64,000 nucleotides of DNA from Sutterella faecalis (GTDB lineage: Bacteria; Pseudomonadota; Gammaproteobacteria; Burkholderiales; Burkholderiaceae_F), in NCBI RefSeq assembly GCF_006337085.1, contig NZ_CP040882.1, positions 1,922,001 through 1,986,000 on the forward strand, in the 5' to 3' direction. Shown here piece by piece: positions 1 through 8,862 of this stretch. Position numbers and translations under genes: made by a program. How positions within the stretch are numbered: the stretch's first letter is position 1; each line of letters starts with the position of its first letter. The notes beneath the pieces are model-generated. The model was not told the origin of the DNA. It did not search any database and saw only the letters and a program-made list of their open reading frames with translations.

Positions 1-1036
1 TAGCGATATCAATGGTAATTTCGCGCGACGCAGACGGCTGAAACTGCTGATAAGCGACGACCTGCTGAAGGGCGCCTTCGAGTTCACGGACATTGGACTT
101 AAGTCGCTTGGCAATAAAAGCTGCCACTTCATCGGGAAGATTAACGCCCATAGCTTTCGCTTTATTGAGCAGAATAGCTGTTCGCATTTCGAACTCAGGA
201 GGTTCAATAGCTACGGACAGTCCCTGAGAAAGGCGGGAAATCAAGCGAGGTTCAATATCCTTTAGCCCGCGCGTATAAGTATCTGAAGTGATGACGAGCT
301 GCTTGTTGTGTGGGACAAGCGCTTCAAACGCACGGAAGAACTGCCCTTGGGAACCTTTGGCTCCGGAAAGCGACTGAACATCATCAATGAGGAGCAGATC
401 GAGGTTGCGATAGCGCTCATCGAACTTTTCAAGGCTTGCGTGAGTCTTATTAGCAGACTCACGGACGGCTGCCGTGTATTCGTTAATGAAATCCTGAGCA
501 GAGACGCAGCGGACTTTCGCCTTGGGATGTAGATCCAGGTAGCGATGGCCGATGGCCTGCATGAGATGCGTTTTGCCTAGTCCGACCCCACCGTAAATGT
601 ACAGAGGGTTGTACTGGGTGCCGGTAGTTGTGGCGACGTGTTCTGCCGCAGCTACAGCAAGTTGATTGGCATTGCCGTTGACATAGTTTTCAAACGTAAG
701 CCCCGGTAAGAGACCGGTTTCCTCACGTCGACGCACCTCGGACTCTGACGTTCCGGCAGAGGGCTTCTGAACTTCCGTGGCCTCTTTCTGAACTGCGATG
801 AGAGAGACGGTTACCGGCTGATCGTCATTGACGTGGGTCGCAATGCGCTGAATATTCTTGAGGTATGTATCTCGAAGAAAGCGAACTTTGGAGGCGGGAG
901 CTTCGAGCGTCAACACTCCATTATCCGGATCCCAGGCAACGGGATTGATTACTTTGAACCACGTGTCATAGATTTTTGGTGCGCTCTGAACAAACTCTCT
1001 CAGATTGTCCAGACACTTTTGCCAAAAGACTTGCAT
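1..1036 (-). CDS. dnaA: Chromosomal replication initiator protein DnaA (partial, N-terminal ~345 residues)
   Basis: DnaA binds DnaA boxes at oriC and melts the origin. I translated the minus strand from the ATG at 1034-1036; the frame stays open to the window edge, so the C-terminal DNA-binding domain IV is missing. The protein starts MQVFWQKCLDNL, a typical DnaA domain I opening. It has a short variable linker and then the AAA+ domain, with the Walker A motif GGVGLGKTH and the Walker B motif LLLIDDVQ followed by the conserved FF-x-(6)-L-V/I-x-H/N region. The gene is transcribed away from the DnaA-box cluster upstream, so it is probably autoregulated by those boxes. Divergent dnaA and rpmH is the classical proteobacterial origin arrangement. 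Confidence 0.97.
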   Translation of the reverse strand, partial: MQVFWQKCLDNLREFVQSAPKIYDTWFKVINPVAWDPDNGVLTLEAPASKVRFLRDTYLKNIQRIATHVNDDQPVTVSLIAVQKEATEVQKPSAGTSESEVRRREETGLLPGLTFENYVNGNANQLAVAAAEHVATTTGTQYNPLYIYGGVGLGKTHLMQAIGHRYLDLHPKAKVRCVSAQDFINEYTAAVRESANKTHASLEKFDERYRNLDLLLIDDVQSLSGAKGSQGQFFRAFEALVPHNKQLVITSDTYTRGLKDIEPRLISRLSQGLSVAIEPPEFEMRTAILLNKAKAMGVNLPDEVAAFIAKRLKSNVRELEGALQQVVAYQQFQPSASREITIDIA

Positions 1037-1139
1037 AGGCCGAATAAAGAGCTAAACGTTGAAGGACAAGGCGGAAGTAAGTCCGACTCTTGCTATTGCC
1101 CGACGGGCAGGGATCGTTCATTTTACCAAGTTTTTTTCT

Positions 1140-1450
1140 GAAAATGGCAATTTCTTTGTGGATAACTTTGCAATATATTGAAATATAACTAAAAAAGTTA
1201 TCCACACAGATGCCGGAAGTTCTTGAAAACTTAATTTATCCACAAAACGATGTGAATAAAGAATCCTTGAAGTAGTAGGCAATTTAAGTAATCAAGTACT
1301 TACAATTTATTGATATACACAAGAGGATGTTTTTCTCTAGATGGATATATCTACATATAGTGTTTCCGTTAGCTGTTTTACTACTGGAAGCGTTTTCCCA
1401 TCCTACGGCTTAGATTGAATCTCCGGAGTACATGCAATTTTCCACAGTCC
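1140..1450. other. oriC: Putative chromosomal replication origin (oriC) with five DnaA boxes
   Basis: The gap from the dnaA start (1036) to rpmH (1651) has no gene. It holds five matches to the DnaA box TTWTNCACA: 1157-1165 (minus strand), 1198-1206 (plus, perfect TTATCCACA), 1236-1244 (plus, perfect), 1251-1259 (minus, TTATTCACA) and 1438-1446 (plus, TTTTCCACA). A markedly AT-rich stretch at about 1260-1400 follows the first four boxes and is the likely unwinding element. The position between dnaA and rpmH and the direction of flanking genes support origin function. I judged this by eye; no GC-skew calculation was run. Confidence 0.85.
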
Positions 1451-1455
1451 GAGGT

Positions 1456-1485
1456 TTGACAAGACCACGCAGATTGTTGTGTAAT
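1456..1485 (+). promoter_or_regulatory. Sigma-70-type promoter for the rpmH operon
   Basis: A perfect -35 TTGACA at 1456-1461 is followed after 18 bp by TGTAAT (1480-1485), one mismatch from the -10 consensus. It lies about 165 bp before rpmH. A DnaA box (1438-1446) sits 9 bp upstream of the -35, so DnaA could modulate this promoter. Confidence 0.6.
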
Positions 1486-1650
1486 AGCGAGCTTTTCTAG
1501 GCTTCCTCCAGTCCCGCCCTGAATTAGGGGCGTCGGAGACCAAGAGGAATGCGTCAGAGCAGTATTCAGACTGTTTTGGATTCTTCATCCGCTGAATAGA
1601 GGCAATCCAGTCTCTACAAGCTTCTCCCTCGAGACAAAGGAAACAACATC

Positions 1651-1791
1651 ATGGCTACCAAGCGTACCTATCAGCCCTCCAAGACCAAGCGTGCCCGCAC
1701 TCACGGCTTCCTCGTTCGCAGCCGTACGAAGGGCGGTCGTCGCGTTCTGGCTCGTCGTCGCGCCAAGGGCCGTCACGTTCTCGCCCTCTAA
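1651..1791 (+). CDS. rpmH: 50S ribosomal protein L34
   Basis: The gene encodes 46 residues beginning MATKRTYQPSKTKR and ending RRRAKGRHVLAL. This is the very basic bL34 sequence with the conserved K-R-T-(Y/F)-Q-P-S opening and the V-L-A-R-R-R-A-K-G-R tail. L34 is a small protein of the large ribosomal subunit. A purine-rich AAAGGAAA ribosome-binding site precedes the ATG at 1651. It has two residues more than the 44-residue E. coli form, at the N terminus. It is the first gene of rpmH-rnpA-yidD-yidC. Confidence 0.97.
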   Translation: MATKRTYQPSKTKRARTHGFLVRSRTKGGRRVLARRRAKGRHVLAL

Positions 1792-1815
1792 TTGCGGTTG
1801 CCCTAACACGGCTGG

Positions 1816-2292
1816 ATGCTTGCCGTGACCGGAAGCCCGGCGGAGAACTATGGATTTCCCCGAAGCAGTCGACTTATTAAAAGCGCTGATTTCGGTGTGA
1901 TATTGAGGACGCGGAATGCACAGTCGTTCCGCGTCCATTCTGCGTATTTCACAGCGGGATGCCTCGAGAATTCTGAGTTGTGTCGTGTTCGTGTAGGCAT
2001 TACTGTCGGCAAACGCAATGCGCCGCTTTCTGTTGACAGGGCAATCGTGAAACGTGCTTTAAGGGAAGCAGCAAGGCTGCGGCTTCCTGAACTCAGAGAG
2101 ATCCTTGCTTCGAGAAATTGCGGGCTGGATATTTCTTTGAGGCTTAAAACCGAGCTTAGTTCTCTCGGAGCATCCTCACGCAGCAGCTTGAAGGAAAAAC
2201 TTCACGCTGATGCTGCAGTCCTTCTAGAGACGGTTGTGCGCCGAGCGGATCAACGCCGCAAAGCCCAGCCCGCAAAAGAAGGGAAAATATGA
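1816..2292 (+). CDS. rnpA: Ribonuclease P protein component
   Basis: The 158-residue protein is the basic subunit that helps the RNase P RNA cleave 5' leaders from pre-tRNA. Family signs are F-P-R-S-S-R-L-I-K near residue 14, a VGKRNAP stretch, and the arginine-rich helix RAIVKRALREAAR near residue 75. The usual RNR-x-KR-x-x-RE signature appears here as DRAIVKRALREA, so the common Asn is replaced by Ala. The C-terminal tail is longer than in E. coli (119 residues). The ATG at 1816 gives a slightly long N terminus; GTG at 1825 is an alternative. The 3' end overlaps yidD by 4 bp (ATGA). Confidence 0.92.
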   Translation: MLAVTGSPAENYGFPRSSRLIKSADFGVILRTRNAQSFRVHSAYFTAGCLENSELCRVRVGITVGKRNAPLSVDRAIVKRALREAARLRLPELREILASRNCGLDISLRLKTELSSLGASSRSSLKEKLHADAAVLLETVVRRADQRRKAQPAKEGKI

Positions 2293-2597
2293 ATTTCCTG
2301 AAGCGGCTGATGATCGGACTCATTCGACTCTACCAGCTAACTTTGTCGCCATGGGTGGGACGTGAATGCCGTTATCTGCCTACCTGCTCGCAGTATGCTA
2401 TTGAAGCTTTGGAGCGTCATGGCGCTCTGAAGGGAGGGTGGATGACAGCAATGAGGCTTCTGCGATGCCATCCACTAGGCGGTAGAGGGTATGATCCGGT
2501 CCCGAATACCTTTCGCTGGCGATGCTGGTGCAGAGACTGCAAGGACATTCATGAAGAAGGAGCGAACGAGAGCGGGCGATCCTTCTTTAATCTTTAA
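2289..2597 (+). CDS. yidD: Membrane protein insertion efficiency factor YidD
   Basis: YidD is a small membrane-associated protein that helps the YidC/Sec route insert inner-membrane proteins. The 102-residue product has the family core: the amphipathic start MNFLKRLMIGLIRLYQLTLSPW, then CRYLPTCSQYAIEA and the CHP-x-x-x-G-G-x-G-Y-D-P-V segment. It starts inside the rnpA stop (ATGA overlap), so translation is likely coupled. The C-terminal ~20 residues (CWCRDCKDIHEEG...) are not a conserved part of the family. Confidence 0.95.
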   Translation: MNFLKRLMIGLIRLYQLTLSPWVGRECRYLPTCSQYAIEALERHGALKGGWMTAMRLLRCHPLGGRGYDPVPNTFRWRCWCRDCKDIHEEGANESGRSFFNL

Positions 2598-2627
2598 ATT
2601 ACCCCTAACTCAATCCAAGAGAGCTTT

Positions 2628-4331
2628 ATGGGAAGAGAAGTTCAGCGTGCCCTTTTGTGGGTGATCCTTTTCGGATCGCTTTTCATGCTATGGGACAATT
2701 ATCAAGTCTATAAGGGCGGAAAGTCTTTCTTTGCAGCGCCTCAAGAGACTGTTGAAACCTCACAGAGCGCAGGCACCGCAGATATTCCTGCTCCAGCTCC
2801 GGACGCCAAGGCTGTTGAAGTTCAGGCAGCCGCAACGCCAGTCAAGGAGCCGGTGGTCGTTACTACGGATCGGATGAAGGTCACGTTTGATCTTCAGGGG
2901 GCCCGTGTGATTGGCACGGAAATGCTCCTTTTCCCGCAGCAGGCAGACTGGACTGAGGTGGGACTAGCCGGCATGATTCTCGGACGTAAGCCCGCTGAAG
3001 ATCTTGGCAACGTCAAGCTTCTTAATGTTCAGGGCGCGCACACCTACATGGCTCAGAGTGGACTTGTTGGCGGCGACTATCCTACTCATGCCGATGAATT
3101 CAAGCTGGTAAGCAAGTCGCTTTCCATGGACGGCTCCGACAAGCTTGATGTTGTCTTTGAAGCGGAAAAAGGTGGTTTAAAGGTAACCAAGACCTATTCC
3201 TTCAAGCGCGGCTATTACGGTATGGATGTCTCCACGACCGTTACGAATCAGACAGAAAAGGCCGTTTCGCCCCAGATTTACTATCAGATTACGCGCGACT
3301 CGAGCAAGCCAGCTGGCGAAAGCTCGATGTATTCGACGTTTACTGGACCGGCTTTCTATACAAGTGAAGAAAACTTCCAAAAGATAGATTTTTCTGACAT
3401 TCACGATAAGGATGCTTCCTTTGTCGAGAAGACTGATAATGGTTGGCTCGCAATGGTGCAGCATCATTTTGTGAGTGCATGGATTCCTTCGCAGGGTGAG
3501 TCTCGTCAGAATTACGCTCGTGAAGTCACAAAGGATCTCTATGCCATCGGCACCCTGGTCTCCATGAAGGAGGTGGCGCCGGGGGCTTCCGTGACGGATC
3601 GCGCAACTTTCTATTCCGGTCCTCAGGAACAGGCCCGACTCGAGCAGCTCGCTCCCGGACTTGAACTGGTGGTTGACTACGGGTGGCTTACGTTCCTCGC
3701 AAAGCCGATTTACTGGCTGCTTGACTTCCTCTATGGAATCGTCGGCAACTGGGGCTGGGCGATTGTGCTTCTCACCTGCATTGTGAAGGCTGTGCTCTAT
3801 CCTATCTCTGCGGCAGGCTATCGCTCTATGGCCCGCATGAAGGAAGTGACGCCCCGCATGAAGGCGCTGCAGGAAAAATATAAGGACGACAAGCAGCGCC
3901 TCAACCAAGCAATGATGGAACTCTATCGGACTGAGAAGATCAATCCGATTGGCGGGTGTCTCCCGATCATGCTGCAGATTCCTGTTTTCCTCGCTCTCTA
4001 CTGGGTTCTTCAGGGCTCGGTGGAATTGCGTGGAGCTCCGTGGATCTTCTGGGTGCACGATCTTGCAGTGCCCGATCCTTGGTTTGTGTTGCCTCTCCTG
4101 ATGGCAATCACCATGTTCCTGCAGATTTTCCTCAATCCGAAGCCCACCGATCCGACTCAGGCAAAAGTGATGTACATCATGCCGGTAGTTTTCTCCGTGA
4201 TGTTCTTCGTCTTTGCTGCAGGCCTGGTTCTCTACTGGCTTACAAACAATATTCTTTCTATTGCTCAGCAGTGGTGGATCAATAAGACGATCGCCGAGGA
4301 ACGCGCGAAGCGGCTAGCAAAACAGAAATAA
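2628..4331 (+). CDS. yidC: Membrane protein insertase YidC
   Basis: YidC inserts and folds inner-membrane proteins, alone or with SecYEG. Its clients include the F0 c subunit, encoded 8 kb downstream. The 567 residues fit the proteobacterial 60 kDa form. A first membrane segment lies at about residues 7-23, then an Ala/Pro-rich linker, a periplasmic P1 domain to about 340, and five C-terminal membrane helices beginning near residue 355 (FLAKPIYWLLDFLY). The family groove arginine lies in AAGYRSMARM. The C terminus is short and basic (RAKRLAKQK). It is last in the rpmH operon and is followed by a terminator hairpin. Confidence 0.97.
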   Translation: MGREVQRALLWVILFGSLFMLWDNYQVYKGGKSFFAAPQETVETSQSAGTADIPAPAPDAKAVEVQAAATPVKEPVVVTTDRMKVTFDLQGARVIGTEMLLFPQQADWTEVGLAGMILGRKPAEDLGNVKLLNVQGAHTYMAQSGLVGGDYPTHADEFKLVSKSLSMDGSDKLDVVFEAEKGGLKVTKTYSFKRGYYGMDVSTTVTNQTEKAVSPQIYYQITRDSSKPAGESSMYSTFTGPAFYTSEENFQKIDFSDIHDKDASFVEKTDNGWLAMVQHHFVSAWIPSQGESRQNYAREVTKDLYAIGTLVSMKEVAPGASVTDRATFYSGPQEQARLEQLAPGLELVVDYGWLTFLAKPIYWLLDFLYGIVGNWGWAIVLLTCIVKAVLYPISAAGYRSMARMKEVTPRMKALQEKYKDDKQRLNQAMMELYRTEKINPIGGCLPIMLQIPVFLALYWVLQGSVELRGAPWIFWVHDLAVPDPWFVLPLLMAITMFLQIFLNPKPTDPTQAKVMYIMPVVFSVMFFVFAAGLVLYWLTNNILSIAQQWWINKTIAEERAKRLAKQK

Positions 4332-4378
4332 GTAGCCGAGACCTCGCGCTCATCGAGCGCGAAGCCTGATTAAAAGTC

Positions 4379-4419
4379 GGCCGGGCGAGAATCTCTTTCA
4401 TCAGAAGAGCCGCCCGGCC
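4379..4419. terminator. Hairpin terminator between yidC and the convergent small gene
   Basis: The 9-bp arms GGCCGGGCG (4379-4387) and CGCCCGGCC (4411-4419) are exactly complementary. A smaller CTCTT/AAGAG pairing lies in the loop, and a T-rich stretch follows. A second hairpin just after the yidC stop (TCGCGCT at 4344-4350 with AGCGCGA at 4356-4362) lacks a T-run. Because the next gene is convergent, the structure may serve both strands. Confidence 0.6.
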
Positions 4420-4424
4420 TTCAT

Positions 4425-4754
4425 TTATTTATGAAGGCTTTTCCTCGAATTTAGAGACGAGGCTGCCAGAAGAAGAGGCCAGAGCCAGACGGAAGCAAAC
4501 CAGAGGAAAATTCTTCTGACTGAAAGTCGGTTCTCCTCCGTCTTCCAGGTTTTGGCAAAAACGGCGATTGCCCCGCAGACTACCCATAGCATGAAGCCGC
4601 AGTAGATCAAAGAGCGGGTTTCATAGCTGTCCCCAAAAAAACGAGCCGTATAGGCTGAGGCTGGTACGGAGAGAATGACTGCAGTACAGACGCCGGCGAG
4701 GGCAGAACCGAAAAATTGTCCGCGCCGGGAGGAACGAGGATCCTGAAGCGACAT
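4425..4754 (-). CDS. Small hypothetical inner-membrane protein
   Basis: I do not recognise this 109-residue protein. It has three hydrophobic stretches that could span the membrane, at roughly residues 15-37, 48-67 and 82-100. Its ends and loops are basic, and no catalytic motif is visible. It is convergent with yidC and divergent from mnmE, with 65 bp between the two start codons. The ATG at 4752-4754 is the natural start. The reading frame is free of stops and hydrophobicity is regular, which favours a real gene, but the function is unknown. Confidence 0.6.
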   Translation of the reverse strand: MSLQDPRSSRRGQFFGSALAGVCTAVILSVPASAYTARFFGDSYETRSLIYCGFMLWVVCGAIAVFAKTWKTEENRLSVRRIFLWFASVWLWPLLLAASSLNSRKSLHK

Positions 4755-4819
4755 GAGGTTAGTTGCCTTTTTGAGGTTGAGATCGCTCTCTGCATTCTAA
4801 AAAAGAAGAGATGTGCAAT

Positions 4820-6205
4820 ATGCAGCTCAATGACAAAACTCCCATCGTCGCTATAGCGACGGCTGCCGGACGCGGCGCAATCGGCGTGGTGCGACTTTCC
4901 GTGCCGGTCCATCACACGGATGCAATGCTCAGTACGCTTTTCCCTGGCATTTTGCTCGAGCCACGGCATGCGCATCTTCTTGATGTAACGGATGTGAAAG
5001 GCGCATTGCTTGACCGAGCTATTGTTCTTTACTTCCCGGCTCCGGCAAGTTACACCGGGGAAACTGTCCTGGAAATTCAGGCTCACGGCGGGCCAATGCT
5101 TCTCAGGCTTATTCTGCGATCCGTTCTTGAAAAACTTGCCTTTATCGGCATTCGCATCGCAGAACCCGGTGAATTTACCAAACGCGCGTTTCTTAATGGG
5201 CGCATCGATCTGGCACAGGCTGAAGCAGTCAGCGGATTGATTGATGCCGTGAGCGAGGCATCGGCGCAGGCCGCGGCGCGTTCCCTTTCCGGTGACTTTT
5301 CCAGACGCATTCATGCGGTTGGCAGTCTTTTGGATGAAGCTCGGGCGCTAACGGAAGCCCAGCTTGACTTTCCGGAAGAGGAACTTGATGACCTGATGGC
5401 GGATGAAATTGTTCAAAGAATGGAAACTGCCGCAGGGCGCATCGATGAACTTCTTAAGACCGCGCGTAAAGGGGCTGTGCTTGCAGAGGGACTAACTGTT
5501 GCGCTTGTCGGTGCGCCTAATGTTGGTAAATCAAGTCTGCTCAATGCGCTGGCCGGAGAAGAAGTTGCCATTGTGACGGATATTGCCGGAACCACGCGCG
5601 ACCGAATAGAGCACTGGACCGCATTTAATGGGGTGCCGCTTCGTATAGTGGATACTGCAGGCCTGCGTGATACCACGGATGTTGTGGAATCAAAGGGCAT
5701 TGAGCGTTCTCTGCAGGCTCTTAAGGAAGCAGATATTGTTCTGGCGCTGTCAGATGCTTCGGGCCAAGTAGCGGACGATGCCGACGCGTTAAAGCGTGTC
5801 GAAGAAACGGTTCGTTGCGGCACTCCAGTACTCCACATTGCAAATAAGTGCGATTTGGCGTCAGATGGCGTGCTCAACGAGCTGCAGTCAAGGGGCGCTA
5901 TTGCGATTTCAGCCAAAAATGGCGAGGGACTTGAGGACTTGAAGTCAAGGGTGCTCGATCTTGCCGATATGGCCGGTGGTACCGAAGAAGTGTTTCTTGC
6001 GCGTGAGCGACATCTCGAATGTTTGCGTCAGGCAGGCGTTCACATCCGCAGGGCCCTGGAGATTGCTGACAGTGGCTTCGGTATGATGGAGTTCCTTGCT
6101 GAAGAGCTGCGCCTTGCAGGCCGTTCTCTTGGGGAAATCCTTGGAGAGACGGATGCTGAAGGACTCCTCGACATCATCTTCAGCCGATTCTGTATCGGCA
6201 AGTGA
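4820..6205 (+). CDS. mnmE: tRNA modification GTPase MnmE (TrmE)
   Basis: MnmE works with MnmG to install the 5-carboxymethylaminomethyl group on wobble U34 of certain tRNAs. From the ATG at 4820 the protein is 461 residues. It has an N-terminal folate-binding domain (IVAIATAAGRGAIGVVRLS), a helical domain, an inserted G domain with Walker A GAPNVGKS near residue 231, a DTAG switch motif and NKCD specificity motif, and the C-terminal FCIGK whose Cys is catalytic in the family. ATG at 4811 is an alternative, but the purine-rich GAAGAG spaces better for 4820. mnmG follows 25 bp later, in the usual order. Confidence 0.96.
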   Translation: MQLNDKTPIVAIATAAGRGAIGVVRLSVPVHHTDAMLSTLFPGILLEPRHAHLLDVTDVKGALLDRAIVLYFPAPASYTGETVLEIQAHGGPMLLRLILRSVLEKLAFIGIRIAEPGEFTKRAFLNGRIDLAQAEAVSGLIDAVSEASAQAAARSLSGDFSRRIHAVGSLLDEARALTEAQLDFPEEELDDLMADEIVQRMETAAGRIDELLKTARKGAVLAEGLTVALVGAPNVGKSSLLNALAGEEVAIVTDIAGTTRDRIEHWTAFNGVPLRIVDTAGLRDTTDVVESKGIERSLQALKEADIVLALSDASGQVADDADALKRVEETVRCGTPVLHIANKCDLASDGVLNELQSRGAIAISAKNGEGLEDLKSRVLDLADMAGGTEEVFLARERHLECLRQAGVHIRRALEIADSGFGMMEFLAEELRLAGRSLGEILGETDAEGLLDIIFSRFCIGK

Positions 6206-6230
6206 GTCAAAGACTCTGGATTTGTAAGCT

Positions 6231-8177
6231 ATGGAATACCCAGAAAGCTACGAGGTCATCGTCGTCGGTTGCGGGCATGCGGGCGCGGAAGCCGCTCTTG
6301 CTGCTGCACGCATGGGGCGAAAGACTCTTCTTATTACGCATAATCTCGACACTGTTGGACAGCTTTCCTGTAATCCGTCGATCGGCGGCATAGGCAAGGG
6401 GCACCTCGTCAAAGAGCTGGATGCTCTGGGCGGAGCTATGGCTCAGGTAACAGATGCTGCAGGGATTCAATTCCGCATTCTGAATAGCTCGAAAGGTGCG
6501 GCAGTACATGCAACGCGCGCACAGATTGATCGTCAGCTCTATCGGCGAGAGATGCGCAGACGCATAGAGTCGCAGCAAAACCTTACGGTATTCCAGATGG
6601 CAGCCGACGATCTGATCGTTGAAAATGGTGCTGCCAGCGGCGTTGTCACACAGACTGGCATACGATTCCATTCGCGATCGGTGGTCATTTGTTCTGGCAC
6701 CTTCCTTAACGGGCTGGTTCACATTGGCTTGGAGCATTATCAGGCGGGCCGCATGGGGGATCCTGCAAGCGTCAGGCTCGCCGAGCGCCTGAAGGACCTC
6801 GGTATGCCTCAGGGGCGACTGAAAACCGGGACGCCTGCTCGAATCGATGGGCGCTCAATCGATTTCAGTCGTTGCGAGGAGCAATGGGGTGATTTGGATC
6901 CGATTCCGGATTTCTCCTTGATTCGGCCAGCGAATGCTCATCCAAGGCAGATGCCTTGCTGGATTACGCGTACGACGAAGGAAATGCATGAGCTCATTCT
7001 GGCTAATCTCGATCGTTCGCCTATGTACGCAGGCGTTATCCAGGGCGTGGGTCCCCGCTACTGTCCTTCGATCGAGGACAAGGTAAAGCGCTTTGCTTCG
7101 AAGGACAGCCATCAGGTTTTTCTTGAACCGGAAGGACTTGATGTCCAGGAGTTTTACCCCAACGGTATTTCTACCAGTCTGCCGTTCGATGTGCAGTATC
7201 GTATGGTCAGAATGATGCCTGGCTTAGAGAACGCGCATCTTATTCGCCCGGGCTATGCCATTGAATATGACTACTACGATCCGCGCGGACTGAAGCGCAC
7301 TTTGGAAACCAAGGCATTGCCGGGACTTTTTTTTGCCGGACAGATTAACGGTACGACGGGCTATGAAGAGGCGGCAGCACAGGGAATCCTAGCCGGTCTA
7401 AATGCTGCACTGTACGCGCGCGGAGATGAAGGCTGGACGCCTCGTCGCGATGAGGCTTATCTCGGCGTCATGGTGGATGATCTGACGACGAAGGGCGTTA
7501 CTGAACCCTATCGTATGTTTACCAGTCGTGCGGAATACCGGCTTTCGCTTCGTGAGGATAATGCCGATACCCGTCTAACTCCGATAGGTCGTCGCCTGGG
7601 TTTGGTGGACGATGCGCGTTGGGAATATTTCAATCGTAAAACCGAGCGTGTGCAGAAAGCCTTGGAAAAGCTCAAGGATACATGGGTGAATCCCAAGATT
7701 ATTGCCGCGGCAGAAGCAGAGCGCGTGCTCGGGACGTCGATTGAACGCGAATATCCTCTCCGGAGCTTGCTCGCAAGACCTAATGTTCGGATGTCCGAGT
7801 TGGCAACTCTTCGGCGCACGGACGGCAGTCTTGCTGCGGATTTCTCTGACCTCAATGAAGCTGAACGGACTCAGGTTGAAGTTGAAGTGAAGTATGCCGG
7901 GTATGTTGAGCGGCAGAAGGACGAAATCGAAAAAGCTCTTGCTAATGAAACGCTGGTCATCCCGGACGCTATGGATTATGACGCGGTAACCGGGCTTTCT
8001 TTTGAAGTTCGGCAGAAGCTCAAGTCTGCAAGACCGGAAACGCTTGGTCAGGCATCACGCGTCTCGGGCGTGACGCCAGCAGCAGTTGCACTTTTGCTTG
8101 TTCACCTAAAGCGTCGCTATTACTATCAGCGAGACAAGGGCTCAGTACCGGTTGATCAATCGGCGGCTGGAAAATAA
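6231..8177 (+). CDS. mnmG: tRNA uridine 5-carboxymethylaminomethyl modification enzyme MnmG (GidA)
   Basis: This is the FAD-dependent partner of MnmE. The 648 residues match full-length MnmG. A Rossmann FAD motif, GCGHAGAEAALAAA, begins near residue 12, and SCNPSIGGIGKGHL follows. Further family blocks are LKTGTPARI, GPRYCPSIEDK and GYEEAAAQG. A helical C-terminal domain binds tRNA and MnmE. Cotranscription with mnmE upstream and rsmG downstream is standard for origin-proximal clusters. Confidence 0.97.
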   Translation: MEYPESYEVIVVGCGHAGAEAALAAARMGRKTLLITHNLDTVGQLSCNPSIGGIGKGHLVKELDALGGAMAQVTDAAGIQFRILNSSKGAAVHATRAQIDRQLYRREMRRRIESQQNLTVFQMAADDLIVENGAASGVVTQTGIRFHSRSVVICSGTFLNGLVHIGLEHYQAGRMGDPASVRLAERLKDLGMPQGRLKTGTPARIDGRSIDFSRCEEQWGDLDPIPDFSLIRPANAHPRQMPCWITRTTKEMHELILANLDRSPMYAGVIQGVGPRYCPSIEDKVKRFASKDSHQVFLEPEGLDVQEFYPNGISTSLPFDVQYRMVRMMPGLENAHLIRPGYAIEYDYYDPRGLKRTLETKALPGLFFAGQINGTTGYEEAAAQGILAGLNAALYARGDEGWTPRRDEAYLGVMVDDLTTKGVTEPYRMFTSRAEYRLSLREDNADTRLTPIGRRLGLVDDARWEYFNRKTERVQKALEKLKDTWVNPKIIAAAEAERVLGTSIEREYPLRSLLARPNVRMSELATLRRTDGSLAADFSDLNEAERTQVEVEVKYAGYVERQKDEIEKALANETLVIPDAMDYDAVTGLSFEVRQKLKSARPETLGQASRVSGVTPAAVALLLVHLKRRYYYQRDKGSVPVDQSAAGK

Positions 8178-8202
8178 AGTGTTTCTTCGGAATGCTTCTT
8201 TG

Positions 8203-8856
8203 ATGAATTCAATTGCAATTGATAGTTCCATGCTGCGTGCCGGACTGGAGGCTGAAGGTCTGTCTGTCGATGAAAAGACCATCCATTCATTCCTAGGCTA
8301 TGCGGCGCTTCTTCTGAAATGGAATCGCGTGTACAACCTGACCGCGATACGCAGACCAGAAGAAGTGCTCACGCACCATTTGCTCGATTCTGCGGCGCTA
8401 GTTCCATGGCTGAGGCGCGTTTCTCCGGATGCTAAAAACATTCTTGATGTCGGCTGCGGAGGCGGGTTGCCATCGGTGCCGGTGGCTATTCTTCGTCCTG
8501 ATCTGGAGGTTACGGGCGTTGATGCTGTTGGGAAGAAAGCGGCATTTGTCAATCAGGCAGCGATCGAACTGGGTCTTAGAAATTTGCGTGCCCGGCACTC
8601 TCGAGTGGAAAAGTTGCAGGGTGAATGGGACATGATTACGAGCCGAGCTTTTGCTTCGCTCTCCGACTTCGTTACGCTGACTCGGCCGCTGCTTTCCCCA
8701 GGTGGTCGTTGGCTGGCTATGAAAGGCGCAAAAACAGAAGAGGAGATTGCTGAGCTTCCAGATGGAATCAATGTTGAGCTGCTTGAGCCGATTGATGTTC
8801 CCGGACTTGAGGAAACTCGACATCTGATAGTGCTGTCACAGTCCTTAGAGAGATGA
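8203..8856 (+). CDS. rsmG: 16S rRNA (guanine(527)-N7)-methyltransferase RsmG
   Basis: RsmG (GidB) is an S-adenosylmethionine-dependent methyltransferase that makes m7G527 in 16S rRNA; loss confers low-level streptomycin resistance in several bacteria. The 217-residue reading has KWNRVYNLTAIR, then HHLLDS, the SAM-binding motif NILDVGCGGGLPSVPVA, and TSRAFASL. I chose ATG 8203 because the upstream ATG at 8152 would overlap mnmG by 26 bp and add residues (MINRRLENKVF) not typical of the family. Neither start has a strong ribosome-binding site. Confidence 0.93.
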   Translation: MNSIAIDSSMLRAGLEAEGLSVDEKTIHSFLGYAALLLKWNRVYNLTAIRRPEEVLTHHLLDSAALVPWLRRVSPDAKNILDVGCGGGLPSVPVAILRPDLEVTGVDAVGKKAAFVNQAAIELGLRNLRARHSRVEKLQGEWDMITSRAFASLSDFVTLTRPLLSPGGRWLAMKGAKTEEEIAELPDGINVELLEPIDVPGLEETRHLIVLSQSLER

Positions 8857-8862
8857 AAAATA

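Noticed and set aside
8152..8202. Upstream start for rsmG overlapping mnmG
   Set aside because: The extra 17 residues are not typical of RsmG; kept only as an alternative.
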